The notes: a model not told the origin generated them from the sequence alone. A DNA stretch of 11,820 nucleotides from an uncultured Synechococcus sp. (GCA_913050105.1 CAJWZN010000032.1:1-11820); one strand, 5' to 3'. Counted from the stretch's first letter, positions 1 to 6,913 are shown. Made by a program: numbers and translations.

Positions 1-1364
1 TTCCAGGTCTCGAGAGCGATCGCCAGCTCAGGGCTGTGCTTACCGGCTTCCATGAGGATGTCCCGGCTTTCCTTCTCGATCTCGCGACCGGCATTGCGTG
101 CCTTGACGCAGGCCTCAAGGGCCACGCGGTTGGCAGCAGCACCTGCAGCGGAACCCCAGGGGTGACCGTGGGTACCACCACCGAACTGCAGCACGGAATC
201 GTCACCGAAAATGGCAACCAGTGCAGGCATGTGCCACACGTGGATACCACCTGAAGCAACGGCGAACACGCCAGGCATGGATCCCCAGTCCTGATCGAAG
301 AAGTTGCCGCGGCTGCGATCTTCGGGAACGAACGATTCGCGCAGCTGATCGATGTAGCCGAGGGTGGTCTGACGATCACCTTCCAGCTTGCCGACCACGG
401 TGCCGGTGTGGAGCTGGTCACCACCGGAAAGACGCAGACACTTGGCGAGAACGCGGAAGTGGATGCCGTGCTTGGGGTGACGGTCGATCACCGCGTGCAT
501 GGCGCGGTGGATGTGCAGGAGCATGCCGTTCTTGCGGCACCACTTCGACAGACCGGTGTTGGCTGTGAAGCCACCGGTGATGAAGTCGTGCATGACGATC
601 GGCATTCCGAGTTCCTTGGCGAACTCGGCGCGCTCATACATCTCCTCGGGAGTGTTGGCGGTCACGTTCAGGTAGTGACCCTTGCGCTCACCGGTCTCCT
701 GCTCGGACAGCTTGATGGCTTCCGCAACGAATTCGAAGCGGTTCTGCCAACGCTGGAACGGCTGGGAGTTGATGTTTTCGTCGTCCTTGGTGAAGTCCAG
801 ACCGCCACGCAGGCATTCATAGACAACACGGCCATAGTTTTTGCCGCTCAAACCGAGTTTCGGCTTGATGGTGCAACCCAGCAGAGGACGGCCGTACTTG
901 TTCATCCGGTCGCGCTCGACCTGAATGCCGTTCGGCGGGCCGTAGCAGCTCTTGATGAAGGCCATCGGGAAGCGGATGTCTTCCAGACGGAGGTGGCGCA
1001 GAGCCTTGAAACCGAAAACGTTGCCGACCAGTGAAGTCAGAACGTTCGTGATCGAACCCTCTTCGAACAAGTCGAGGGGGTAGGCGATAAACGCATAGAA
1101 GGCTTCTCTGTCGCCAGGGACGTCCTCAATGCGGTAGCAACGGCCTTTGTAAAAGTCGAGGTCGGTGAGGAGCTCGGACCAAACAGTGGACCAGGTGCCT
1201 GTGGAGGATTCAGCAGCCACAGCAGCGGCAACCTCTTCCTTGGGAACACCTTCCTGGCCGGTGCACTTGAAGCAGGCCAGCAGGTCGGTGTCGAGGGGGA
1301 CGTAATCAGGAGTCCAGTAAGTGTCTCTGTACTCCTTGACCCCAGCGTCGTACTTCTTGCTCAT
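1..1364 (-). CDS. rbcL: RuBisCO large subunit, form IA type, C-terminus cut by window edge
   Basis: Carboxylates (or oxygenates) ribulose-1,5-bisphosphate inside the carboxysome, as large subunit of an L8S8 enzyme. Reading from the ATG at 1364 gives 454 codons before the window edge; the family is about 470 residues, so some 16-17 C-terminal residues and the stop are missing. Key sites are present: TIKPK with Lys167 (spinach K175), the carbamylated lysine in GLDFTKDDE at Lys193 (spinach K201), and loop 6 GTVVGKLEGD with Lys326 (spinach K334). The N-terminus MSKKYDAGVKEYRDTYW is typical of alpha-cyanobacterial and proteobacterial form IA proteins. A GGAG sequence lies 7 nt before the ATG. It follows csoS1 on the same strand after 73 bp, the usual alpha-carboxysome order, so cbbS and csoS2 are expected beyond the left edge. 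The calls of form and function are firm by recognition; the operon structure is inferred. Confidence 0.98.
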   Translation of the reverse strand, partial: MSKKYDAGVKEYRDTYWTPDYVPLDTDLLACFKCTGQEGVPKEEVAAAVAAESSTGTWSTVWSELLTDLDFYKGRCYRIEDVPGDREAFYAFIAYPLDLFEEGSITNVLTSLVGNVFGFKALRHLRLEDIRFPMAFIKSCYGPPNGIQVERDRMNKYGRPLLGCTIKPKLGLSGKNYGRVVYECLRGGLDFTKDDENINSQPFQRWQNRFEFVAEAIKLSEQETGERKGHYLNVTANTPEEMYERAEFAKELGMPIVMHDFITGGFTANTGLSKWCRKNGMLLHIHRAMHAVIDRHPKHGIHFRVLAKCLRLSGGDQLHTGTVVGKLEGDRQTTLGYIDQLRESFVPEDRSRGNFFDQDWGSMPGVFAVASGGIHVWHMPALVAIFGDDSVLQFGGGTHGHPWGSAAGAAANRVALEACVKARNAGREIEKESRDILMEAGKHSPELAIALETW

Positions 1365-1410
1365 GGGAAATCTCCGTTAAGTCGGTGAAGGGGGGTTGAG
1401 ACGTTCGCGT

Positions 1411-1424
1411 GCCTCATCAGAGGC
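1411..1424 (-). repeat. Short hairpin in the csoS1-rbcL spacer
   Basis: A perfect 5-bp GC-rich stem, GCCTC and GAGGC with a 4-nt loop, sits between the csoS1 stop and the rbcL ribosome site. There is no T-run after it on the minus strand, so it does not look like a terminator. It could influence mRNA stability or relative expression of shell protein and RuBisCO, but a stem of this size can occur by chance. Confidence 0.35.
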
Positions 1425-1437
1425 TCAGCGGAAGATC

Positions 1438-1749
1438 TCAGTCCTTCTGACCTAGGAAGTTGCCATTGCCAAGCGCAGGCTCCACTTCGCGGTGGGGGCG
1501 GGCAATGATGTGAGCAGCAACCAGGCCGTCTCCAACGCGCTCGCAAGCATCAGCGCCAGCGCGCACTGCAGCGTTCACAGCTCCGGTCTCGCCACGCACC
1601 AAAACGGTGACGTAGCCGCCGCCTACGAACTCACGACCAATCAGGCGCACTTCAGCAGCCTTGGTCATGGCATCAGCTGCCTCGATGGCGGGGACCAGAC
1701 CGCGGGTCTCGATCATGCCGAGGGCGATGCCCATGGTTTCGTTAGCCAT
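1438..1749 (-). CDS. csoS1: Carboxysome shell hexamer protein CsoS1 (single BMC domain)
   Basis: Major shell protein of the alpha-carboxysome, forming hexamers that tile the facets around RuBisCO and carbonic anhydrase. The 103-aa protein is one complete bacterial microcompartment domain. It begins MANETMGIALGMIETRG, carries the pore loop FVGGGY at residues 41-46, and keeps the RPH stretch at 84-86 near the hexamer edge. Length and sequence match CsoS1A/C-type proteins rather than the larger CsoS1D. The ATG at 1749 is preceded by GGTAGG about 3 nt upstream, a close and imperfect ribosome site. It is first of the visible minus-strand genes, 73 bp ahead of rbcL. The upstream 346 bp, up to the ham1 start, hold the palindromes and repeat listed separately, so the carboxysome operon promoter probably lies there. 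Identity is near certain; the promoter position is inferred. Confidence 0.97.
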   Translation of the reverse strand: MANETMGIALGMIETRGLVPAIEAADAMTKAAEVRLIGREFVGGGYVTVLVRGETGAVNAAVRAGADACERVGDGLVAAHIIARPHREVEPALGNGNFLGQKD

Positions 1750-1765
1750 TGCCTACCGGTACAAG

Positions 1766-1779
1766 GGGGTGGAATGTTC
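1766..1779 (+). repeat. Direct repeat copy 1, GGGGTGGAATGTTC
   Basis: Exact 14-bp match to positions 2000-2013, in the same orientation. This copy ends 16 bp before the csoS1 start codon, inside the likely 5' leader of the carboxysome operon, where the mRNA strand reads GAACATTCCACCCC. Confidence 0.5.
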
Positions 1780-1856
1780 GCCTGGGACATTGGTCCGCCG
1801 GACCCCTTCCCGTCAAGGGATTCGGACACACTCCCGGATCACTGTCCATAGTGAAC

Positions 1857-1877
1857 CTGATAAGCCACGCTTATCAG
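1857..1877. promoter_or_regulatory. Perfect inverted repeat, LysR-type operator candidate
   Basis: CTGATAAG at 1857-1864 and CTTATCAG at 1870-1877 form a perfect 8-bp inverted repeat around a 5-bp spacer CCACG. The core from T1861 to A1873 fits the T-N11-A pattern that LysR-type regulators recognise, and that family includes the CbbR/RbcR regulators of Calvin-cycle genes. It lies 108-128 bp upstream of the csoS1 ATG. The symmetry is seen directly; the regulator is inferred, and no regulator gene of this type lies in the window. Confidence 0.55.
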
Positions 1878-1914
1878 CCTGTCTGTGACTGTTCCGATCT
1901 CCTGTGGCTGTTCC

Positions 1915-1932
1915 TGTGGGCACATGCCCACA
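1915..1932. repeat. Palindrome TGTGGGCA-CA-TGCCCACA
   Basis: Two perfect 8-bp arms are separated by only 2 bp, which fits a dimer binding site in DNA better than an RNA hairpin. Just upstream the octamer TCCTGTGG occurs twice, at 1900-1907 and 1912-1919, and CTGTTCC occurs at 1889-1895 and 1908-1914, so this part of the spacer is structured. The binding protein, if any, is unknown. Confidence 0.45.
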
Positions 1933-1999
1933 TTCAGTTGCAGAACGCATTTTCACCCATATTTTCTTGTCCAACGCAGCGGCTCCTAGGCCTTGCCGA

Positions 2000-2013
2000 G
2001 GGGTGGAATGTTC
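2000..2013 (+). repeat. Direct repeat copy 2, GGGGTGGAATGTTC
   Basis: Second exact copy of the 14-bp element, 234 bp from the first and on the ham1 side of the spacer. GGGTGG at its start (2001-2006) can also pair with CCACCC at 2028-2033, so a small hairpin is possible in the ham1 leader. Confidence 0.5.
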
Positions 2014-2095
2014 AACCCATGCCGCTGCCACCCAAAATCAGCTTGGTTTCCATCAGGACTCACCCCCCACAATGGTGAGCCTTCGAGGTGGCTCC

Positions 2096-2677
2096 TTGCG
2101 GCAACTCCTGACCATCGCCACAGGCAATCCGATCAAAGTTGCTGAGATCGAAGCGATGCTCGGCCCGCTTGAGGTTGAAGTGCAACGCCAACCGGATGAT
2201 CTGGATGTTGAGGAGACTGGAGCCACCTATCTCGAAAACGCCGAACTGAAGGCGACAGCGGCAGCCCTTCGCACCCGCGGCTGGGCTCTGGCTGATGATT
2301 CCGGCCTAGAAGTGGATGGCTTGAATGGAGCGCCTGGCCTCTTTTCAGCCCGATACGCGGACGGCAATCAAGCCAAAATCCAGCGTGTTCTCGACGAACT
2401 TGGAACCACCCCTTACCGCAGCGCCTGTTTTCGCAGCACGATGGTTCTCTCCAATCCCATGGGCGAATGCGTTGCATCCGCAGAGGGGATTTGCTGGGGG
2501 GAGCTGCTCATGGCACCGGAGTATGCCGGTGGTGGCTACGAATCTCTGCTCTGGGTGCGAGAGGCGAGTTGCACCTATGGAGCCATGAACACGGTGCAAT
2601 TGAGCCGCCTGGGCAGTCGCGGCAAGGCCGCACGTGCCCTTGCCGATGATCTCCGCCGCCATCTTCGTTTGAGCTGA
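2096..2677 (+). CDS. ham1: Ham1/RdgB-family nucleoside triphosphate pyrophosphatase, carboxysome-linked
   Basis: The family hydrolyses non-canonical purine NTPs (ITP, dITP, XTP) to monophosphate and pyrophosphate. From a TTG at 2096 the protein is 193 aa and begins MRQLLTIATGNPIKV, matching the family N-terminus. GAGGTG lies 5 nt before this TTG. The ATG at 2072 would add eight residues but has no ribosome site. Catalytic positions are kept: Lys14 (TGNxxK), Glu47 (LENA) and Asp67-Asp68 (ADDSGLEVDG). Two recognition motifs are altered: the usual GFGYDPIF reads GGGYESLLW (145-153), and SHRG reads GSRG (173-176), so the usual Asp and His are replaced by Glu149 and Ser174. Substrate choice may therefore differ. 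The gene lies between csoS1 and csoS1D, a placement known in marine cyanobacteria, and its stop is 4 bp from the csoS1D stop. Family is secure; substrate is open. Confidence 0.9.
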   Translation: MRQLLTIATGNPIKVAEIEAMLGPLEVEVQRQPDDLDVEETGATYLENAELKATAAALRTRGWALADDSGLEVDGLNGAPGLFSARYADGNQAKIQRVLDELGTTPYRSACFRSTMVLSNPMGECVASAEGICWGELLMAPEYAGGGYESLLWVREASCTYGAMNTVQLSRLGSRGKAARALADDLRRHLRLS

Positions 2678-2686
2678 ACAATCAGC
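2673..2686. other. Small hairpin formed by the two convergent stop codons (ham1/csoS1D)
   Basis: GCTGA (2673-2677) and TCAGC (2682-2686) are perfect complements around ACAA, so the stem contains both stop codons. It is only 5 bp with no T-run on either side. It may be a by-product of back-to-back TGA codons rather than a working terminator. Confidence 0.3.
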
Positions 2687-3467
2687 GCAGCATGGAACGG
2701 CTGTTGATCCTGTCGATCGCGCGCATCGCGGCAGCCGCGGCCTCTTCAACATCCCCTTCACGTCCGGCAAGGGTGAGGCGTCCGAAGGCGCCAACAGCCT
2801 TCACGTCAACAAGAGTGATATTGGAAGATTTTTCGGCTTCATTGGCAGCGATCAGCACATAACCGGCCGGTTCGGTTTCAAGGATGAACATGCTCATCCC
2901 GGCCTCGATCATCGAACCTCGGCGATTCAGACGGTTGATCAGAACCGCATGGTCGGGAGTGATCGCACGAATGACTTCCGTCCAGCTCACATCCGCGGGA
3001 GTGCGCCGGTCGATGGAACTTCCAATGGCCTCCAGCACCACATCACCGGAGTGGAGCACGGTGCTCTGGTCACGGTGGTAGAGAGCCATCGAGCCGAAGG
3101 CCCGCTCCACCACCATCTGGCCGAGACGAACGTTGCTGGCCTTCAGAGCAATGTCGGTGACGCGGTGAACAGCCATACCTGGCGAAACCTCCATCCAGAG
3201 GCAGGCATCACCGGGTATGGGCAGAAACCCCTGGCTCACCGTTCCCATGTACGCAGCCAACTGCGGCTGGAGCGAGTCGATGAAAACGTGAGTTCTCAGT
3301 TCAATCGATTGAACATGACTGTTCTGCCGCTGCAGCCTGGGGGATTCGGAGTCGGTGGTGACCACACAACTGGCACCCCCCAGCTGGGGGGTCACTTCAG
3401 TGCCGGTGACGAGAGCTCTTCGGCCGCGTCGCCGCTCCTGAGCTTCGGGGCCGGCAAAACGAGTCAT
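2682..3467 (-). CDS. csoS1D: Carboxysome shell protein CsoS1D (tandem BMC, gated pore)
   Basis: A tandem bacterial-microcompartment shell protein whose trimers stack face to face and carry a large, gated pore thought to pass bigger metabolites such as RuBP. The ATG at 3467 gives 261 aa, close to the 256-aa Prochlorococcus MED4 protein; a TTG 11 codons upstream is less likely. Residues 55 onward hold the two BMC repeats. The gate residues Glu121-Arg122 are present in VVERAFGSMALY, matching Glu120-Arg121 of MED4. The segments GFLPIPGDACLWMEV and VDVKAVGAFGRLTLAG are hallmark sequences. The first ~50 residues form a polar tail with a basic patch (11-17) and the conserved VTGTEV, likely disordered. 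No clear ribosome site precedes the ATG. It converges on ham1 with 4 bp between stops and is divergent from the 124-aa gene. Confidence 0.96.
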   Translation of the reverse strand: MTRFAGPEAQERRRGRRALVTGTEVTPQLGGASCVVTTDSESPRLQRQNSHVQSIELRTHVFIDSLQPQLAAYMGTVSQGFLPIPGDACLWMEVSPGMAVHRVTDIALKASNVRLGQMVVERAFGSMALYHRDQSTVLHSGDVVLEAIGSSIDRRTPADVSWTEVIRAITPDHAVLINRLNRRGSMIEAGMSMFILETEPAGYVLIAANEAEKSSNITLVDVKAVGAFGRLTLAGREGDVEEAAAAAMRAIDRINSRSMLR

Positions 3468-3581
3468 GGGCGGGAGTGTACCGGACGATTTCTCGCTCAA
3501 CGGACCAATGACCAGTTCTCGGCTGTGGTCTTGCGTCTCTCAGAGCAGCCGATACCGTCCGCACAACCGCACCGATGGGCC

Positions 3582-3956
3582 ATGGCGATCCCTGATCAAT
3601 CCGCTGTAGAGGCGATCGATCTCAATGCAGATCAGGCCCTGGGAATGGTCAGCTTCGGGCTGATGCAGCGCCTGGCTCAGGATGGCCATCTGGATCTGCC
3701 CTGGCTGGAAAGCCCGGGGAACGCCGATGCCGAGCGCCTGCGCCATCTGCGTCAGCGATTGGAACTCACCTCTCTGGCGATCGAAACCGGAGCGCCGCTG
3801 ACCACAGCGGAAGTGAGCCTGCTGCTGGGAGCACGGCCGGGAACGGAAAAAGTGGAACGAGGTGGCTTGGTGGCCCGCCGCGTCAGCCGCAATGTCTGGC
3901 GCCTGAACAAAAGTGATGACAACGATCGGTATGACGGGTTCCGTCGACGCCTCTGA
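3582..3956 (+). CDS. Conserved-looking unknown, 124 aa, C-terminal HTH-like pattern
   Basis: I do not recognise this gene by name. From the ATG at 3582 it encodes 124 aa. Residues 10-70 look helical, with two amphipathic stretches (15-35 and 48-70) rich in Leu, Gln and Arg. Residues 72-108 read LTTAEVSLLLG, then RGGLVARRVSRNVWRL. That spacing resembles excisionase/MerR-like winged helix-turn-helix domains, where LTxxEVAxLLG is followed by a GxLxAxRxGRxWR wing. The tail 115-124 is strongly basic. No ribosome site is obvious. It starts 114 bp from csoS1D on the opposite strand and ends 100 bp before chlN on the same strand, so it could be co-transcribed with chlN-chlB. A DNA-binding role is inference only. 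Confidence 0.75.
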   Translation: MAIPDQSAVEAIDLNADQALGMVSFGLMQRLAQDGHLDLPWLESPGNADAERLRHLRQRLELTSLAIETGAPLTTAEVSLLLGARPGTEKVERGGLVARRVSRNVWRLNKSDDNDRYDGFRRRL

Positions 3957-4056
3957 CGTCACTTCGTAACAGCTGATCCCAAAGAGTTTCAGTCGTATCA
4001 AATGATCAAGGCTGATTTTTGTGCACGGTTAGGCCTGATCTTCTCCCGGAGCGTTG

Positions 4057-5334
4057 ATGGTCGGGCCCACCCTTCTGAAGGAATCGGGACCTCGAGAGGT
4101 GTTCTGCGGTCTCACCTCGATCGTTTGGCTGCATCGCCGCATGCCGGATGCCTTTTTTCTTGTTGTTGGCTCCCGCACCTGCGCCCATCTGATCCAGAGC
4201 GCTGCGGGCGTGATGATTTTCGCCGAGCCTCGCTTCGGCACTGCAATTCTCAACGAGCGGGATCTCGCCGGTCTGGCCGACGCACAGGAGGAACTCGACC
4301 GCGTTGCCCGCGAACTGCTGCAACGGCGGCCCGAGATCAAAACCCTTTTTCTGGTGGGCTCCTGCCCCAGCGAGGTGATCAAACTGGATCTGGCCCGCGC
4401 GGCTGAGCGCCTCAACGAGGAGTTGCTGGGTCAGGTGCGCGTGGTGAATTATTCGGGCAGCGGCATCGAAACAACCTTCACGCAGGGGGAAGACGGAGCA
4501 CTGGCAGCCCTGGTGCCCATGTTGCCCTCAAGCGACGAACGCCAGCTGCTGCTGGTCGGGACCCTCGCCGATGCCGTCGAGGATCGCCTGATTCACCTGT
4601 TCCACAGGCTCGGAATCAAGACCGTGCGCAGCTTTCCGCCGCGTCAATCCACGGACTTGCCAGCCCTGGGGCCCGGCACCACTGTTCTGCTGACGCAGCC
4701 CTATCTCACCGAAACCGCCCGCCTGCTGAAAAATCGAGGCGCGAAAATCCTCAAGGCACCGTTCCCACTGGGTGCTGAGGGGAGTCGAGCCTGGATGGCC
4801 GCTGCCGCAGAAGATTTCCAGGTGCCATCTGAAACCGTGGCAGATGTGCTGGCTCCCTTGATGGAACGCGCCTTCAAGGCTCTGGAACCCCACCGCGAGG
4901 TTTTGGCGGGCAAACGCATCTTTTTGTTGCCGGAGTCCCAGCTCGAACTTCCCCTGGCGCGCTTTCTTCAGCGGGAGTGCGGCATGGAGCTGGTGGAGGT
5001 GGGCACGCCCTACCTGAACAAGGAGCAGATGAGTGAGGAACTGGCCCTCCTGCCAGCGGGCACGGCCGTGATGGAAGGGCAGCACGTGGAGCAACAGCTC
5101 GACCGCGTGCGCAGCAGCCAGCCGGACCTGGTTGTTTGCGGCATGGGACTGGCCAATCCCCTGGAAGCGGAAGGCATCACGACCAAGTGGTCGATCGAGC
5201 TGGTCTTCAGCCCCATCCATGGCATCGACCAGGCAGGGGATCTGGCGGAACTGTTTTCCAGACCGCTTCGACGCCGCCGATTGATTCAACCGGCCCTGCA
5301 CCCAGCGGGCTCCGAACACCCCATCCACACCTGA
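4057..5334 (+). CDS. chlN: Light-independent protochlorophyllide reductase subunit ChlN
   Basis: With ChlB forms the NB component of the dark-operative reductase (DPOR), which reduces ring D of protochlorophyllide using electrons from the ChlL iron protein. The protein is 425 aa from the ATG at 4057, with GGAG at 4048-4051 five nt upstream; the TTG one codon before is not needed. The three cysteines that ligate the NB [4Fe-4S] cluster are visible: Cys17 (REVFCG), Cys42 (GSRTCAH) and Cys103 (VGSCPSEV). NYSGSGIETTFTQGED and VCGMGLANPLEAEG are family signatures. Length fits marine Synechococcus ChlN. The stop is 4 bp before the chlB start, implying translational coupling. The 100 bp upstream are gene-free and may contain a promoter, though none is clear. 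Confidence 0.97.
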   Translation: MVGPTLLKESGPREVFCGLTSIVWLHRRMPDAFFLVVGSRTCAHLIQSAAGVMIFAEPRFGTAILNERDLAGLADAQEELDRVARELLQRRPEIKTLFLVGSCPSEVIKLDLARAAERLNEELLGQVRVVNYSGSGIETTFTQGEDGALAALVPMLPSSDERQLLLVGTLADAVEDRLIHLFHRLGIKTVRSFPPRQSTDLPALGPGTTVLLTQPYLTETARLLKNRGAKILKAPFPLGAEGSRAWMAAAAEDFQVPSETVADVLAPLMERAFKALEPHREVLAGKRIFLLPESQLELPLARFLQRECGMELVEVGTPYLNKEQMSEELALLPAGTAVMEGQHVEQQLDRVRSSQPDLVVCGMGLANPLEAEGITTKWSIELVFSPIHGIDQAGDLAELFSRPLRRRRLIQPALHPAGSEHPIHT

Positions 5335-5338
5335 TCCG

Positions 5339-6913
5339 ATGGAGCTAACCCTCTGGACCTACGAAGGCCCTCCCCACGTCGGCGCCATGCGGATCGCCGC
5401 ATCGATGGAGGGGGTTCACTACGTGCTGCATGCTCCCCAGGGAGACACCTACGCCGATCTGCTCTTCACGATGATCGAGCGGCGCGGCAAGCGCCCTCCA
5501 GTCACTTACACCACATTTCAGGCGCGTGACCTGGGAGGCGACACCGCCGAACTGGTCAAACGTCATGTGCGCGAAGCGGTGGAACGGTTTCAGCCAGAAG
5601 CGCTGCTGGTGGGAGAAAGCTGCACTGCGGAACTGATCCAGGACCAGCCTGGAGCTCTGGCCCAGGGGATGGATCTTCCGATCCCCGTGGTGAGCCTTGA
5701 GCTTCCGGCCTACAGCAAAAAGGAGAACTGGGGAGCGTCAGAAACGTTCTATCAAGTGCTGCGTGGGCTGCTGCGCAATCAGGCCCCCGAGCAAGCAAGC
5801 CATGATCCGACTGCCTGGCAGACCCAGGGGCGCCGGCCCCGCGTGAACCTGCTCGGGCCCTCCCTGCTTGGCTTCCGCTGCCGCGATGACGTGCTGGAAG
5901 TACAAAAACTGCTCACCATGCATGGCATTGACGTTGGCGTCGTCGCTCCCCTTGGGGCGGGCGTCGGCGACATCCGCCGTCTCCCGCAGGCGGACCTGAA
6001 TGTCTGCCTGTATCCCGAAGTCGCGGAATCCGGCTGCAGCTGGCTGGAACGGACCTTCGGAATGCCCTTCACCCGCACAGTGCCCATTGGGGTCGGTGCC
6101 ACCCACGACTTCCTTGTCGAGCTGCACGGACTCCTGGGTATGACACCCCCAGCTCCAGAGGAGGGCTATCGCCGTTCCCGACTTCCCTGGTACTCGGAAT
6201 CGGTTGACTCCACCTATCTCACCGGCAAGCGGGTGTTCATTTTCGGCGATGGCACCCACGCGATTGCAGCAGCCCGCATCTGCAATGAAGAACTTGGATT
6301 CACCGTGGTGGGACTCGGCACCTACAGCAGGGAAATGGCGCGACCGGTGCGAGCAGCCGCACGGGAGCTTGGGATTGAAGCGCTGATCAGCGACGACTAT
6401 CTGGCCGTTGAGGCCGCCATGGCTGACGCATCGCCTGAACTGGTTCTGGGCACTCAGATGGAGCGCCACAGCGCCAAACGCCTTGGCGTTCCCTGCGCCG
6501 TGATCAGCACACCGATGCATGTTCAGGACGTTCCAGCGCGCACAAGCCCACAGATGGGCTGGGAGGGAGCCAATGTGATCTTCGACTCCTGGGTGCACCC
6601 ACTGATGATGGGGCTGGAGGAGCACCTGATCGGCATGTTCCGCCACGACTTCGAGTTTGTGGATGGGCATCAGAGCCATCTGGGTCAAGCCGGCGGAACC
6701 GGCATGGGATCAGACCAGGCCAGAGCACCCGAAACCACGCCCAGCGAGTCGGATCTGATCTGGACCGCAGACGGTGAAGCGGAGCTGAACAAGATTCCCT
6801 TCTTCGTGAGAGGGAAGGTGCGGCGAAATGCCGAGGCGTACGCCAGACAAGTGGGCTGCCGAGAGATCAGCAGCGAAACGCTGTATGACGCAAAAGCCCA
6901 CTACAAAGCATGA
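5339..6913 (+). CDS. chlB: Light-independent protochlorophyllide reductase subunit ChlB
   Basis: Second half of the DPOR NB heterotetramer; it supplies the unusual aspartate ligand of the cluster and much of the substrate pocket. The 524-aa protein opens MELTLWTYEGPPHVGAMR and has Asp36 in HAPQGDTYAD, equal to the aspartate ligand of Rhodobacter BchB. GESCTAELIQDQPG, FIFGDGTHA and the STPMHVQDVPAR region are typical of nitrogenase-like subunits. After a polar linker (about 440-470) comes the conserved C-terminal domain ending in TLYDAKAHYKA, which is specific to BchB/ChlB. It begins 4 bp after chlN with no ribosome site of its own, so it is probably translated by coupling. Both cluster and C-terminal elements are intact. 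Confidence 0.97.
   Translation: MELTLWTYEGPPHVGAMRIAASMEGVHYVLHAPQGDTYADLLFTMIERRGKRPPVTYTTFQARDLGGDTAELVKRHVREAVERFQPEALLVGESCTAELIQDQPGALAQGMDLPIPVVSLELPAYSKKENWGASETFYQVLRGLLRNQAPEQASHDPTAWQTQGRRPRVNLLGPSLLGFRCRDDVLEVQKLLTMHGIDVGVVAPLGAGVGDIRRLPQADLNVCLYPEVAESGCSWLERTFGMPFTRTVPIGVGATHDFLVELHGLLGMTPPAPEEGYRRSRLPWYSESVDSTYLTGKRVFIFGDGTHAIAAARICNEELGFTVVGLGTYSREMARPVRAAARELGIEALISDDYLAVEAAMADASPELVLGTQMERHSAKRLGVPCAVISTPMHVQDVPARTSPQMGWEGANVIFDSWVHPLMMGLEEHLIGMFRHDFEFVDGHQSHLGQAGGTGMGSDQARAPETTPSESDLIWTADGEAELNKIPFFVRGKVRRNAEAYARQVGCREISSETLYDAKAHYKA

Larger units (their letters stand above)
1750..2095. promoter_or_regulatory. Divergent control region between csoS1 and ham1
   Basis: About 346 bp without a convincing gene separate csoS1 (minus) from ham1 (plus). 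It is the longest gene-free stretch here and must contain the promoters for the carboxysome operon and for ham1. It contains a perfect 8-bp inverted repeat (1857-1877), a second 8-bp palindrome (1915-1932), a 14-bp direct repeat (1766-1779 and 2000-2013) and a short AT-rich patch near 1950-1970. A TTGACG hexamer reading toward csoS1 (complement of 1811-1816) could be a -35 element, but no good -10 box follows at 17 bp. Open frames through here show no family features and look like chance. Confidence 0.75.

Noticed and set aside
16..23. GCGATCGC octamer (HIP1-type palindrome) in rbcL
   Set aside because: One copy inside a coding sequence in a GC-rich genome is not evidence of enrichment; I saw no cluster.
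408..1034. A 208-codon plus-strand open frame inside rbcL
   Set aside because: It is antisense to a fully conserved RuBisCO frame and shows no family features; GC-rich coding DNA often leaves the opposite strand open.
2949..3581. A long plus-strand frame that would extend the 124-aa protein upstream to 335 aa
   Set aside because: The extension lies antisense to csoS1D, whose frame is clearly real, and has no recognisable sequence; the ATG at 3582 is the sensible start.
5738..6688. A 316-codon minus-strand open frame
   Set aside because: It is entirely antisense to chlB, with a Gln/His/Ala-rich composition typical of shadow frames.
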